A stretch of 64,000 nucleotides of DNA from Legionella cincinnatiensis. GTDB lineage: Bacteria > Pseudomonadota > Gammaproteobacteria > Legionellales > Legionellaceae. Under the pieces are notes generated by a model that made no database searches, was not told where the DNA came from, and saw nothing but the letters and a program-made list of their open reading frames with translations. This document shows positions 34,544 through 44,235 of the stretch, piece after piece. The translations under genes and the position numbers were made by a program. Positions within the stretch are counted from its first letter, which is position 1, and each line of letters starts with the position of its first letter. The stretch spans positions 1,302,001 through 1,366,000 of the forward strand of contig NZ_UGNX01000001.1 in NCBI RefSeq assembly GCF_900452415.1, given 5' to 3'.

Positions 34544-35886
34544 TAAATCGTTTCGGTCTCAGCGGCAATGAGACGTCCTCGTAATGAGTTTGGTAATGCA
34601 TCACTGATTTGAGTGTCAACGAATTGCCCAATCAAATGTGCTGGGCCCTCAAAATTGACTACTCGATTGCACTCAGTACGTCCAGAAAGTTGTTGTGAAT
34701 CTTTTTTAGAATGACCAGTAACTAATATTTTCTGTATGGTTCCAACCATAGACTGGCCATAACGAGAGGCTTGTAATAAGAGCCTATTTTGTAAAATCTG
34801 AAGTCTTTGTTTTTTAACTTCCAAGGGTGTGTCATCGGGCAAATTAGCAGCTGGGGTACCGGGTCTTGGGCTATAAATAAAGCTAAATGAAGTATCAAAA
34901 CCTATTTCGTAGACTAAATCCATAGTATCTTGAAAATCTTTATCGGTTTCCCCTGGAAAACCAACAATAATATCTGTAGATAAACGAATATCCGGTCGTA
35001 CTTTTCGTAATTTTCTAATTTTAGATTTGAATTCTAAAGCGGTATATCCTCGCTTCATTAAACCTAAGATACGGTCTGAACCACTTTGTACCGGTAAATG
35101 CAGATGATTGGCCAACTCGGGTACTTCTGCATACGCATTAATTAGATTGTCGGAAAACGCCAAAGGGTGGGATGTTGTAAAACGGATTCTACCTATCCCC
35201 TCCAGGGCAGCAAGATAATGAATTAAAAGTGCTAAGTCAGCAATATCGCCGTTTTCCATTGGACCGCGATAATCGTTAACATTTTGGCCCAATAAATTAA
35301 TTTCTCTAACTCCTTGCATGGCTAATTGATAACATTCTGCAAGTACATCATCAAAAGGGCGGCTAATTTCAGTGCCACGAGTATAAGGAACGACACAGAA
35401 GCTGCAATATTTGCTGCAACCTTCCATGATGGAAACAAAAGCAGTGGGTCCTTCAGCTCTAGGTGCAGGCAGATGATCAAATTTTTCGATTTCTGGGAAG
35501 CTAATATCAACAACTGGTTTTTTCTTTTCCATTCGCTCGTTAAGTAGCTCAGGAAGTCGATGTAATGTTTGAGGACCAAAAACAAGATCAACAAAAGGTG
35601 CTCTTTTAATGATAGCCTCACCTTCTTGACTTGCTACACAACCACCCACTCCAATCACCACATGAGGGTTTTTCGCTTTATATTCACGCCATTGCCCTAA
35701 TTGAGAAAAAACTTTTTCTTGAGCTTTTTCGCGAATGGAACACGTGTTCAGTAAAATCACATCTGCATCTTCAACCTGATCTGTTTTGACCAAGCCATGT
35801 GATTGCAACAAAACTTCTGCCATTTTAGATGAGTCATATTCATTCATCTGACAGCCGTTAGTTTTGATATATAGTTTTTTTGCCAT
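34543..35886 (-). CDS. miaB: tRNA-2-methylthio-N6-dimethylallyladenosine synthase
   Basis: Radical-SAM methylthiotransferase that makes ms2i6A at position 37 of tRNAs. The N-terminal UPF0004 domain has three cluster cysteines (TNGCQMN, NTCSIRE, GGCVAS). The radical-SAM motif CSKYCSFC is clear and a TRAM domain ends the protein ([20 protein letters not shown]). The ATG at 35886 gives 447 residues with the motif [19 protein letters not shown] at the start; the longer upstream frame is not supported. First gene of its operon. Confidence 0.95.
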   Translation of the reverse strand: MAKKLYIKTNGCQMNEYDSSKMAEVLLQSHGLVKTDQVEDADVILLNTCSIREKAQEKVFSQLGQWREYKAKNPHVVIGVGGCVASQEGEAIIKRAPFVDLVFGPQTLHRLPELLNERMEKKKPVVDISFPEIEKFDHLPAPRAEGPTAFVSIMEGCSKYCSFCVVPYTRGTEISRPFDDVLAECYQLAMQGVREINLLGQNVNDYRGPMENGDIADLALLIHYLAALEGIGRIRFTTSHPLAFSDNLINAYAEVPELANHLHLPVQSGSDRILGLMKRGYTALEFKSKIRKLRKVRPDIRLSTDIIVGFPGETDKDFQDTMDLVYEIGFDTSFSFIYSPRPGTPAANLPDDTPLEVKKQRLQILQNRLLLQASRYGQSMVGTIQKILVTGHSKKDSQQLSGRTECNRVVNFEGPAHLIGQFVDTQISDALPNSLRGRLIAAETETI

Positions 35887-36014
35887 ATTTAAATCTACTT
35901 TCAAAATGTATTCCAGGTGCAAAGAGTAGAACCAGATTTCTCTATTCTCAAGAGAGAACACTCTATTGCATCTAGGTTACTTTATATAATCTCAGGGAGC
36001 CTCGTATTATTTCA

Positions 36015-37310
36015 TTACTGTGCACTTTGGCAATAAGTTTCTTTGATTTTTGGTAAAATAATTAAAGCAATGAGCATTCCTAGTGGAAGAATAGCAAGGC
36101 CAGTGTGATATGCTTCCAGGGGATAAACTCTGACATTACCATTGATTTCTCCTTCCCACATTTTATCAAGAATATAACCAATAAGGGGCTGTGCTAGCGC
36201 TATTCCTATCATATTCATCATATTCATGAAACTTAAACCCGTAGCAACATATTTTTTATTGCATAATTCTTTAGCAACGGTAAATGCAGGTAAAAATCCT
36301 GCAGAAAAAATACCAAATGCGAATAATAAAAGCTCCATATATATTGCTGTATTCATTGGGACAAAAATAAAGAGTAAAGAACAAATTAGAGCGCCGATAC
36401 ATCCTATATACATGGGGGGTTTACGCAAACCGATGCGGTTAGAAAATACTCCCCATAAGGGACTGGCAATTGCCCAACCAACAAAGACTAGAGAAATATA
36501 ATTTGCTGCTGTCGTTTTGGTAATCATCATTTTGTTCATTAAGAAAGGAACACCCCATAGCCCACAAAAAACAGGAGTTGCCATGTACATTAGACCACCA
36601 TAGCAGGCGACTAACCAGAGTTGTTTATTCTTTATTAATGCGAGTAAACTTGGTATTAGTTGTTCTTCTTCAATGGGATGAGAAGCAGTAACTTCATGAT
36701 TTTTAGGGGTATCTTTGGCAATAAAAATGAGTAAAACGGCAAGTACAAGTCCTGTACTTCCCATGATCAGCATACTGTGACGCCAACCAAAATTGTCAAT
36801 TAATAATGCTAAAGGAGCCTCTCCACCAATTGCTCCCAGCATTCCTAAAGTTACCATAAGGCCAGTTAACAAAGCAAAACGTTGAGCCGGAAACCAATTG
36901 GCAGCAAGTTTCATTGTTCCAACAGCTGCGAAAGCAGAACCAAAACCTATCATTAAGCGTGCAACACAAGCCATAAAAAAGCTATCAGTCATACCAAAAG
37001 CAATAGTACTCAAGGCACAAACTAGAGTGGCTAATGTTAACAGCCGATGTGGGCCGAAATAATCCATTAATACACCGCCTGGCAATTGCATGGCTGCATA
37101 AGAATAAAAATAGATGCCTGATAAAATTCCTAAAGTTTGGCTGGTAACTGAGAAGTCTCTCATCAACTCGTGACTCATAACACTTGGAGATACTTGTAAG
37201 AGACACTCATAAAAATAAAATAAACAACCTAAGCCCCATACCATCCAAGGCATAATTGATTGTATTCCGAAATTTGCTATTGAGTCAGGCTGTGTATTGT
37301 AATGTGCCAT
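36015..37310 (-). CDS. MFS transporter
   Basis: A 431-residue protein with twelve predicted membrane segments in two halves and the MFS loop signature LPGGVLMDYFGPHR (after TM2) and a second in the other half (WGVFSNRIGLRKPP). Legionella uses a family of such transporters (Pht proteins and relatives) to take up amino acids and nucleosides inside host cells; this protein has similar size and layout, but I cannot assign a substrate. It lies between the miaB operon and the L,D-transpeptidase, with ~200 bases to the latter. Confidence 0.88.
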   Translation of the reverse strand: MAHYNTQPDSIANFGIQSIMPWMVWGLGCLFYFYECLLQVSPSVMSHELMRDFSVTSQTLGILSGIYFYSYAAMQLPGGVLMDYFGPHRLLTLATLVCALSTIAFGMTDSFFMACVARLMIGFGSAFAAVGTMKLAANWFPAQRFALLTGLMVTLGMLGAIGGEAPLALLIDNFGWRHSMLIMGSTGLVLAVLLIFIAKDTPKNHEVTASHPIEEEQLIPSLLALIKNKQLWLVACYGGLMYMATPVFCGLWGVPFLMNKMMITKTTAANYISLVFVGWAIASPLWGVFSNRIGLRKPPMYIGCIGALICSLLFIFVPMNTAIYMELLLFAFGIFSAGFLPAFTVAKELCNKKYVATGLSFMNMMNMIGIALAQPLIGYILDKMWEGEINGNVRVYPLEAYHTGLAILPLGMLIALIILPKIKETYCQSAQ

Positions 37311-37508
37311 TCTTTTATCATTCTCCAGGTGTAAACACTATTGATTTTGACGAAAACGTGGGAGTAGTTCCATGCTGTAGATTAATCGATTAAACTTTAT
37401 GATGTCCAGTTATGCAGTTTTTTCGATCATAAATGTTAACAAACAACCTTATCATACTAATGTATAAAATTCACCTTTTAAAATATTAACAGCTTGTTTA
37501 TTATTTGT

Positions 37509-38243
37509 CTATTGCTCATTAGGGTCGTTTGGCTCATCAATAACAACTCGAGTTCCCTTCATACCTCCTCCAGGTAAATCTATAAATTCTTCGTTAAGCC
37601 ACCGCGCATCTTCAATAAACATTCTGACACAACCATGACTTGCCCTATAGCCAGGCAATTCATAACTGCCATGAAGCGCATAACCCCTATAAAAATGCAT
37701 ACAATATGGCATTAAAGCGCCACCATCGTTGCCGTTAGATCGCCTTGGAAATACAGTTGAAACACAATCTATATCTTGTTTACGAATAATTCGAAATGAG
37801 CCTGTAGGTGTAGTACATCCACCAAGAACACCAGGACATTTTCCTATTCCTGACGAAATTGGCCCCCACCAGAGTAACTCTCCATCTTGGTCGTAGGCTG
37901 CCCATGCTAGCTTTTTCTGACTTACGTAAATTGTTTTTTCACCGTTGGGTTCTATGTATCTGGGAAATGGAGATACATCATAAATCGTTAAGCGATCGAT
38001 ATTTTTGGGTACAGCAATAGTTAATCCGGGACGCAAAGCAATATTCATACGATTAATTCGCTTCACCATATCTCGTTCTTCTTCATTTGGGAAAAGTTTA
38101 TCCCAACTCTCACCACTTTTAATTTTCATACAAAAATAATCGGGTGAATTGCATAATGTTTCACCATATCGATTATGAGCGAGAACAAGTTGACTAGAAA
38201 CTAAGAAACAGATGAAGGTTATTATTGATATTATAAGTTTCAT
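37509..38243 (-). CDS. Exported L,D-transpeptidase (YkuD)
   Basis: Periplasmic enzyme that forms 3-3 peptidoglycan crosslinks or attaches proteins to the wall. It has a signal peptide (to ~residue 22), a LysM-like segment (~residues 38-82, ending RPGLTIAVPKN), and the YkuD catalytic domain with HGSYELPG (His191) and the SHGCVRM motif (His203, catalytic Cys205). Extra cysteines (Cys136, 143, 160, 181) may form disulphides. Length 244. The role in Legionella cell-wall modification is inferred from the family. Confidence 0.92.
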   Translation of the reverse strand: MKLIISIITFICFLVSSQLVLAHNRYGETLCNSPDYFCMKIKSGESWDKLFPNEEERDMVKRINRMNIALRPGLTIAVPKNIDRLTIYDVSPFPRYIEPNGEKTIYVSQKKLAWAAYDQDGELLWWGPISSGIGKCPGVLGGCTTPTGSFRIIRKQDIDCVSTVFPRRSNGNDGGALMPYCMHFYRGYALHGSYELPGYRASHGCVRMFIEDARWLNEEFIDLPGGGMKGTRVVIDEPNDPNEQ

Positions 38244-38463
38244 ACATGAATCTCAATTTAGGTACTATATTTTCTTTAGCGGCATTTTAAATAATAACTT
38301 TAAGTATATTGAAATGAAACAATAATTAGGCTTTAGAACATCGATAAGTGCGTCAATGCTGCCTTTTTAAATATTAGAAGATATTATCACATGAACAATA
38401 TGTGGATTTAAGAATATTTTTTTCTGTGTATAATAATGAAATTTTTTAAATTAGGTTCCAATT

Positions 38464-39327
38464 ATGAGTTGGTTTAAAAAACTATTACCTTCAAGAATTA
38501 ATACAGAGACTTCTCAAAAAAAAGGAGTTCCTGAAGGTTTATGGCTGAAATGTTCTGGCTGTAATGAGGTTCTTTATAGTATTGAGTTAGAAAAAAATTT
38601 AATGGTTTGTCCATCCTGTAATTTTCATCACCGGATATCTGCCAGAACCCGAATTAAGCAATTTCTTGATGAGGGAGGGCAAGAGGAAATTGCTGCCTCT
38701 TTAGAACCTCATGACAGATTAAAATTTAGAGACTCCAAAAAGTACAAAGATAGGATTTCCCAGGCCCAAAAAGCAACTGGTGAAAAAGAAGCGTTAGTTA
38801 TTGTAAAAGGAACTTTATTACAACAGCCTGTAGTAGTTGGGTCTTTTGAATTCAACTTTATGGGTGGATCCATGGGGGCAACTGTAGGTGAGAAATTTGT
38901 TCGTGCGGTTCAGGTAGCAACTAAAGAACAAAGACCCTATATTTGTTTTACCGCAAGCGGGGGCGCGCGCATGCAGGAGGGACTTTTTTCCCTAATGCAA
39001 ATGGCGAAAACTTCAGCTGCTTTAGCGAAATTTGCAGAAACAGGATTGCCCTTTATTGTGGTGCTCACTGATCCCACTATGGGCGGGGTGTCTGCGAGTT
39101 TTGCAAGCCTTGGTGATGTAATTGTTGCTGAACCTAATGCTTTAATTGGTTTCGCTGGTCCCAGAGTTATTGAGCAAACAGTAAGGCAGATTTTGCCAGA
39201 AGGGTTTCAACGTAGTGAATTTTTATTAGAGCACGGTCACATTGACATGATTCTGGAGCGAAAACATATTCGTCCTGTTGTCGCAGAACTGGTTTCCAAA
39301 TTAACGCGTCAAGCCGCAGGGGTTTAG
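38464..39327 (+). CDS. accD: Acetyl-CoA carboxylase carboxyltransferase subunit beta
   Basis: Transfers the carboxyl group from biotin to acetyl-CoA in the first step of fatty-acid synthesis. The N-terminal zinc ribbon has Cys30, Cys33, Cys49 and Cys52 (LKCSGCNE and VCPSCNF). The crotonase-like core follows, with [15 protein letters not shown] and [19 protein letters not shown]. At 287 residues it has the normal length. First gene of an accD-folC-dedD-cvpA run, the same order as in E. coli. Confidence 0.96.
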   Translation: MSWFKKLLPSRINTETSQKKGVPEGLWLKCSGCNEVLYSIELEKNLMVCPSCNFHHRISARTRIKQFLDEGGQEEIAASLEPHDRLKFRDSKKYKDRISQAQKATGEKEALVIVKGTLLQQPVVVGSFEFNFMGGSMGATVGEKFVRAVQVATKEQRPYICFTASGGARMQEGLFSLMQMAKTSAALAKFAETGLPFIVVLTDPTMGGVSASFASLGDVIVAEPNALIGFAGPRVIEQTVRQILPEGFQRSEFLLEHGHIDMILERKHIRPVVAELVSKLTRQAAGV

Positions 39328-40605
39328 TTGCCAAAACATCATGATATTAATGAATGGTTACGTGATTTAGAGACCAGAAATACTCAAGAGATACAACTGG
39401 GTTTAATTCGCATCAAAGATGTTGCACAAATATTGCATTTGCAACTTCCTGGATGTCGAGTGATTTCTGTTGCTGGTACGAATGGTAAAGGTTCGACTGT
39501 AACGGCTCTTGAAACAATTTATCATTCTGCTGGATATAAAGTAGGTTCTTATACTTCGCCTCATCTAATTCAGTTTAATGAACGTATTAAAGTCAATTTA
39601 ACTCCAATTTCGGATGATGACTTATGTCAGGCATTCAGTATCATTGAAGAAGCTCGAGGGGAAGTCCTCCTGACCTATTTTGAAATGACTACTTTAGCAG
39701 CTCTGTGGTATTTCAAAAAAATGAAATTAGATATCATTATTTTGGAAGTGGGATTAGGTGGACGTTTAGATGCCACTAACATAGTTGATGCTGATTTATC
39801 CATTATTACAACAATTGATTATGACCATCAGGATTATTTAGGCGACACACTTGATGCAATTGGTTATGAAAAAGCTGGAATTCTTCGTTCAGGTAAACCA
39901 TTCATTTATGCAGACAATGATCCTCCTGCTTCTATAACTAAGAGAGCGGCACAACTAGCTTCTCCTGCATATCTTTATGATCACGATTTCTCAATTCAGG
40001 AAAAGGATTCCACCTGGAGTATTCATTATGGCGAAAAGACGGGACTTTTTTCAATTTATGAATTACCTAAACCTTCGATACAACTCAAATCGGCTGCGGC
40101 TGCAATTACTGCCTGTTTTTTATTGGGGGAGTATTTACCTATAGCTCATACTCATTTGCAATTCGCGATGCAGCGCATTTTTATCCCAGGACGTTTACAG
40201 TTGCATCGAGGTGCTGTGGATGTCTTATATGATGTGTCTCATAATCCTCAATCGGTAAAATTACTTGCTGAAACGTTGCAAAAAATGAAAAAGACGAAGG
40301 TACATGCTGTTTTTTCTGCATTAAAAGATAAGGATATTCTTAACCTAATTATGCCTTTAAAGGATTGCATCGATTATTGGTATCCTGCACAATTAGACAA
40401 TAAACGAGCTGCTGATGCTGATTTACTAATTACAATTTTAAGAGATGCAGCAATTTCTGTGGAGTTTTGCTATACTAATCCTCTGATTGCTTTTGAAGCT
40501 GCATTAAAACAATCTAGACTTGGCGACTTAATTGTTGTTTATGGGTCTTTTTTTACAGTGAGTCATGTTATGGCTAATAGGAGATTCAATGAAATTAGTA
40601 ATTGA
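39328..40605 (+). CDS. folC: Folylpolyglutamate/dihydrofolate synthase
   Basis: Mur-ligase-fold enzyme that adds glutamate to dihydropteroate and folates. P-loop VAGTNGKGSTVTAL, the SPHL motif, and LEVGLGGRLDATN are all clear. Start is TTG, directly after the accD stop codon, with CAGGGG in the accD 3' end as ribosome-binding site. It ends 17 bases inside dedD. Length 425. Confidence 0.94.
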   Translation: MPKHHDINEWLRDLETRNTQEIQLGLIRIKDVAQILHLQLPGCRVISVAGTNGKGSTVTALETIYHSAGYKVGSYTSPHLIQFNERIKVNLTPISDDDLCQAFSIIEEARGEVLLTYFEMTTLAALWYFKKMKLDIIILEVGLGGRLDATNIVDADLSIITTIDYDHQDYLGDTLDAIGYEKAGILRSGKPFIYADNDPPASITKRAAQLASPAYLYDHDFSIQEKDSTWSIHYGEKTGLFSIYELPKPSIQLKSAAAAITACFLLGEYLPIAHTHLQFAMQRIFIPGRLQLHRGAVDVLYDVSHNPQSVKLLAETLQKMKKTKVHAVFSALKDKDILNLIMPLKDCIDYWYPAQLDNKRAADADLLITILRDAAISVEFCYTNPLIAFEAALKQSRLGDLIVVYGSFFTVSHVMANRRFNEISN

Positions 40606-41371
40606 TGAAAAGCTAAAACATCGTTTGGTTGGCTTGGCTGTTGTTTTATCATTGGGTGCTATTTTCCTTCCTTCCATGATGAAAAAATCAGGCCAGCGCT
40701 TTGAAAATAATTTTAGTGTCAATGTGCAGTTACCTCCTAAACCAACAGCTCCTAATGTGGTTATGTCTGATGAAAAAGAGATGTTTGAGACTATAAAAGT
40801 AGCTAAAGTAGAAATTCCTCCTGTTCTAGACCAAAAGGGATCTGATCTCGATAAAGAAGATTTTATTCAATCTGTTCAAGCGGTTGATGATGCAGCAATT
40901 CATATAGCTAAGTCAGCGCCTACAGCAAATCACGAGGTGGCTACAAAACCTATTGAGATTGCATTAAATAATGCCGCAAAAAATGCGGCTGAGAAGCAAA
41001 TAAATGAAGTGGCAGCAAAACCAGCGAAACTGGTCAAACCTGTAAAGATACAGGCACAAGCGGCAGCAAAAAAAGTGGTTACTGAGCCAGTTGTTGCTAA
41101 AGCAAATGGGACTCATCCTGGACGTCAAAAAAGTATTTATGCCGTTCAACTAGCATCTTTTGCACAGCTTTCTAATGCTCAAGCTTTGGTAAGCAGATTA
41201 CAGAGCCAAGGATATAAGGCAAACTACCTGAAAACAAATGGAAAGCGGGGCGTTATTTATAAAGTTTATGTAGGGCACTCACCTGTTAAAAGTGATGTGA
41301 TAAAAGTAAGAACTCAATTAGCAAGTGCTATGCAGTTGAATGGTTTAGTGGTCAATACTGGAGTTAGCTGA
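40589..41371 (+). CDS. dedD: SPOR-domain protein (DedD-like)
   Basis: One N-terminal membrane anchor (residues ~12-28), a long Ala/Lys/Val-rich flexible periplasmic linker, and a C-terminal SPOR domain (~185-260, YAVQLASFAQLSNAQALVSRL and VYVGHSPVKSD) that binds denuded septal peptidoglycan. Located at the division site in relatives. Start at 40589 follows AGGAG; it overlaps folC and is two bases from cvpA. 260 residues. Confidence 0.9.
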   Translation: MKLVIDEKLKHRLVGLAVVLSLGAIFLPSMMKKSGQRFENNFSVNVQLPPKPTAPNVVMSDEKEMFETIKVAKVEIPPVLDQKGSDLDKEDFIQSVQAVDDAAIHIAKSAPTANHEVATKPIEIALNNAAKNAAEKQINEVAAKPAKLVKPVKIQAQAAAKKVVTEPVVAKANGTHPGRQKSIYAVQLASFAQLSNAQALVSRLQSQGYKANYLKTNGKRGVIYKVYVGHSPVKSDVIKVRTQLASAMQLNGLVVNTGVS

Positions 41372-41373
41372 CG

Positions 41374-41916
41374 ATGCAATTTCAATGGGTTGATATAATT
41401 TTTATAATAATAATTGGGTTATCCTCTATTACTGGTTTGCTAAGAGGGTTTGTTAAAGAGTTTATTGCAATAGGAGTATGGATCTTAGCCGTGTGGGCCG
41501 GTTATAACTATTCAGGCAGCGTTAGCCCTTATATCCAACCTTACATACAAAATGCCTCAATCCTTTCAATAGTAAGCTTTATGGTTGTTGTACTAGGTGT
41601 TTTAATCACAGGTGGTATCGCGAATTTTATCATCGGCCTTTTTTTAAAAGGCAGTGGTTTAGGTGCTATGGATAAAGTTTTAGGCGGTATTTTCGGTTTT
41701 GGCCGAGGAGTGTTTATTCTCTCACTTATCTTTGCGATACTGAGCATGACGTCTTTGCCTTATCAGCAATATGTTCAAGGCTCTAGGGTGTATAATCAGC
41801 TAACACCCGTGATTAACTGGGTTTCTGGATACTTGCCAGGGCTTCTTAATCAAGCGAAACAAATGGCTGCAAACAATAAGTCCTTTAATCTTATTGATAT
41901 AACCCCTGATGTTTAA
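41374..41916 (+). CDS. cvpA: CvpA-family membrane protein
   Basis: Four membrane segments (residues ~5-20, 27-43, 64-85, 103-122) with the CvpA pattern DIIFIIIIGLSSITGLLRGF at the N-terminus and the LDKVLGG/GAMDKVLGGIFGFGRG segment. In E. coli cvpA is needed for colicin V production and precedes purF. Here purF is absent and nadD is convergent, overlapping the last 26 bases. Confidence 0.9.
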   Translation: MQFQWVDIIFIIIIGLSSITGLLRGFVKEFIAIGVWILAVWAGYNYSGSVSPYIQPYIQNASILSIVSFMVVVLGVLITGGIANFIIGLFLKGSGLGAMDKVLGGIFGFGRGVFILSLIFAILSMTSLPYQQYVQGSRVYNQLTPVINWVSGYLPGLLNQAKQMAANNKSFNLIDITPDV

Positions 41917-42529
41917 TGTATTCATAGACTGAATAAGGGAGCTTATTTTTAACGTTGACTCCCTTTTTTATCTCTTTTCGAAGTGACGTAGAAGAAATTT
42001 CAAAATTCCCTGCATCAAATAAAAAGACACTCCCAGATTGAGTGTTCAAAAGTTCTTGTTTATTTTCATTTTGATATTTCTTTAAAAATTGTTGCATGAT
42101 TTCTGGAATAGGTTGTGTGGTGAATTCAGAGCGGTTGATTACCATGAGATGGGCAAGGGTAATTATTTTTTGCCACTGATGCCATTGATATAAGGAAAGA
42201 AAAGCATCATAACCAATAATTAAAGTAATCGATGCCTCAGGAAACTCGGCTCTAAAGCTTTCGAGAGTTTCAACCATATAAGATGGCGTAGTACGCTCTA
42301 TTTCACGCAAATCCAATTTGAAATTTTGCTTATAACGCTTTATTGCACGTAGAATCATTTCTATTCGTTGTTTGCTATTAGCAACAGTAGCGGGTTTTAT
42401 TGTTGGTGTTTTACAAGGAAGAAAAATATAAGAATCAAAGTTGAAATGCTTTTGTATGGTTAAACTGGTGTGCAAATGCCCATTATGGATGGGATCAAAT
42501 GCGCCCCCGAAAATAGCTATGCTGTACAT
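41891..42529 (-). CDS. nadD: Nicotinate-mononucleotide adenylyltransferase
   Basis: NAD biosynthesis enzyme of the nucleotidyltransferase fold: GGAFDPIHNGHLHT (HxGH motif) at the N-terminus and ISSTSLRKEIKKG (the ISSTxxR motif) near the C-terminus. 212 residues. It overlaps holA by 13 bases at the start and cvpA (convergent) at the end. The leuS-lptE-holA-nadD order matches E. coli. Confidence 0.94.
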   Translation of the reverse strand: MYSIAIFGGAFDPIHNGHLHTSLTIQKHFNFDSYIFLPCKTPTIKPATVANSKQRIEMILRAIKRYKQNFKLDLREIERTTPSYMVETLESFRAEFPEASITLIIGYDAFLSLYQWHQWQKIITLAHLMVINRSEFTTQPIPEIMQQFLKKYQNENKQELLNTQSGSVFLFDAGNFEISSTSLRKEIKKGVNVKNKLPYSVYEYIKHQGLYQ

Positions 42530-43542
42530 AAATCACCTATTATGAGTCCTAGACACAATGAAAGAGCAATATTTTCCAAAGTATTCCATACTTGCTTATT
42601 TATATTTGATTTAATACGTTCATCAATGGAGTAACAGCAGCTATGTAATTTTATTAATGTTTCTTTATTAAATCGTTTACAACATGCTTGATAAAGATTA
42701 ATACGTTGTGGCCATATTTTTAATTGATCACTAGCGCTCTTAATATCAATTTTATGCTCCAGGAAATGATAAAGTTGCATGATTATTCTGATTTCTTGGC
42801 TAAGTACCCATAACACCAAAGTAGCTTCAGTTTTATTATTTGCAGCATGACGTAAAATTTGAATTGCTTTATCACTTTGGCCAAGTAGGCATGCATGAAC
42901 TAATTCAAAAAGATCGTGTTCGCATTGATCTGATAAATGTTCTTGCACTTGTTGGACATCAATTTTGTGATTACCATTATTAGAAAGCGCTATTTTTTCA
43001 ATGACTTGAGCGCAAGCCAGCATATTTCCTTGGGTGTAATGGTGAATTAAATCAGGAACCTGTGGATCAAATTGGATAGAGTTTTTCTTTAATTGCATGA
43101 CTATCCAATTTTTCATAGCCTCGGCATTAAGCGGGTAAGCAACAGTAAGTACGGCATGTTCTTGGGAGGAAAGCCATTGTAATTGTTTTAGAGGTAAATT
43201 AGGTGCTCTTATGATAATAAAGCAGCGTGAGTTAATAGAATTAAGGTATTCTACTAGAATTTTCTTTCCTAGCGCATCTATTGTTTTTTTATCAAAAAAG
43301 ACATTTAAAAGTACAATATCTGAAAACAAAGAGTAACTGTTTGCCTCTTCTTTAACACTATTCCAATCTTCAGTAGACTGGATGGAGATGATTTTTTCAT
43401 CATAATGATGATTTTTTTTGATGGCAGATTTTATTGTAGCTAGAGAATCCTCTAATAGATAGTTGTCTTGCCCAATAAGCATGTAGAGTGGTGCAATTTT
43501 TTTTTGGACTTGTTGAGCGAGCATTTGTTGTTTGATTTGCAT
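42517..43542 (-). CDS. holA: DNA polymerase III subunit delta
   Basis: Clamp-loader subunit that opens the beta clamp. 341 residues with the delta signature YMLIGQDNYLLEDSL at the N-terminus, the VLLNVFFDKK and CFIIIRAPNLP strands, and the helical collar domain (LWVLSQEIRIIMQLYHF). Normal length. The gap to lptE holds an unusual conserved-looking element (43543-43707). Confidence 0.9.
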   Translation of the reverse strand: MQIKQQMLAQQVQKKIAPLYMLIGQDNYLLEDSLATIKSAIKKNHHYDEKIISIQSTEDWNSVKEEANSYSLFSDIVLLNVFFDKKTIDALGKKILVEYLNSINSRCFIIIRAPNLPLKQLQWLSSQEHAVLTVAYPLNAEAMKNWIVMQLKKNSIQFDPQVPDLIHHYTQGNMLACAQVIEKIALSNNGNHKIDVQQVQEHLSDQCEHDLFELVHACLLGQSDKAIQILRHAANNKTEATLVLWVLSQEIRIIMQLYHFLEHKIDIKSASDQLKIWPQRINLYQACCKRFNKETLIKLHSCCYSIDERIKSNINKQVWNTLENIALSLCLGLIIGDLCTA

Positions 43543-43554
43543 AGGAACAGGTCA

Positions 43555-43700
43555 CCCTTTGTCTTTGTAGCCGTAAACGTCACGCCCCATGCACCGAAAA
43601 GCTGCATTTGGCAAATCTTGCGCGAAAATAACACTTCAAAAACCTCACATACTGACGTATGCTCATTTTACTGCGGGCTATGTTAAGTTTGGTTCTTCCA
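43555..43700. repeat. GC-richer intergenic element between lptE and holA, dispersed-repeat candidate
   Basis: This 146-base stretch stands out from the AT-rich neighbours. It contains CATACTGACGTATG, an interrupted palindrome (43648-43661), and on the minus strand a segment reading GCGCAAGATTTGCC then AAATGCAGCTTTTCGGTGCA and GGGGCGTGACGTTTACGG. I see no convincing gene. It resembles a conserved dispersed or structured element, but only one copy is present here. Confidence 0.4.
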
Positions 43701-43707
43701 CATCAGG

Positions 43708-44235
43708 TTAAAATGAAGGTTTTTGTAGATGGCTTAGTCTATACAAGATTTGAGTCACAGCATCTTGTTTCATTTCTCCAATTAAAATGCTTTCTTCATC
43801 TTTAGAACCAAGAATTCTATCATTATTCAAGGTAAGCTGTCTGGACACACTAACCTTGCTCGGAGGAGTTAGCTCTTGCCCTTTTCGAGTTTTCAATATA
43901 TAGATTACGGTTAAAGTTAACGTATACTGTCTGGGATTTGTGCTTGCTCCAACACTAATAATTTGCTGTTGCAGATTCACTTCATTAACTAGAAGCCAAT
44001 ATTGGGCATGAGAAGGCTCATTAATTTCAACCTTTGAACCTTCCAAGCGTGATTCTATTATGGAGATAAATTGTTTGTCGTTATTTTCAGAAATGATCGC
44101 AATATTATTAAGCCAACTAGGTACGTTACTAACCCCACGTAGATGAAATCCACAAGCAGATAGAAAAAGAGCGAGTACCATAATAGTAATACTTTTTAAA
44201 ATCATAGATTGAAACTTTGAGTAGCTGTATTTCAT
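43708..44235 (-). CDS. lptE: LPS-assembly lipoprotein LptE
   Basis: Outer-membrane lipoprotein that plugs LptD and brings LPS to the cell surface. Signal peptide with lipobox LSAC (Cys near residue 28), followed by the family hallmark GFHLRG. 175 residues. Its ATG overlaps the leuS stop (TGATG), so it is coupled to leuS. Confidence 0.92.
   Translation of the reverse strand: MKYSYSKFQSMILKSITIMVLALFLSACGFHLRGVSNVPSWLNNIAIISENNDKQFISIIESRLEGSKVEINEPSHAQYWLLVNEVNLQQQIISVGASTNPRQYTLTLTVIYILKTRKGQELTPPSKVSVSRQLTLNNDRILGSKDEESILIGEMKQDAVTQILYRLSHLQKPSF

Noticed and set aside
43468..43686. A 72-residue frame over the lptE-holA gap (and a 60-residue frame on the other strand)
   Set aside because: Both overlap holA heavily, lack a ribosome-binding site and show no protein-like pattern; the element is more likely non-coding.
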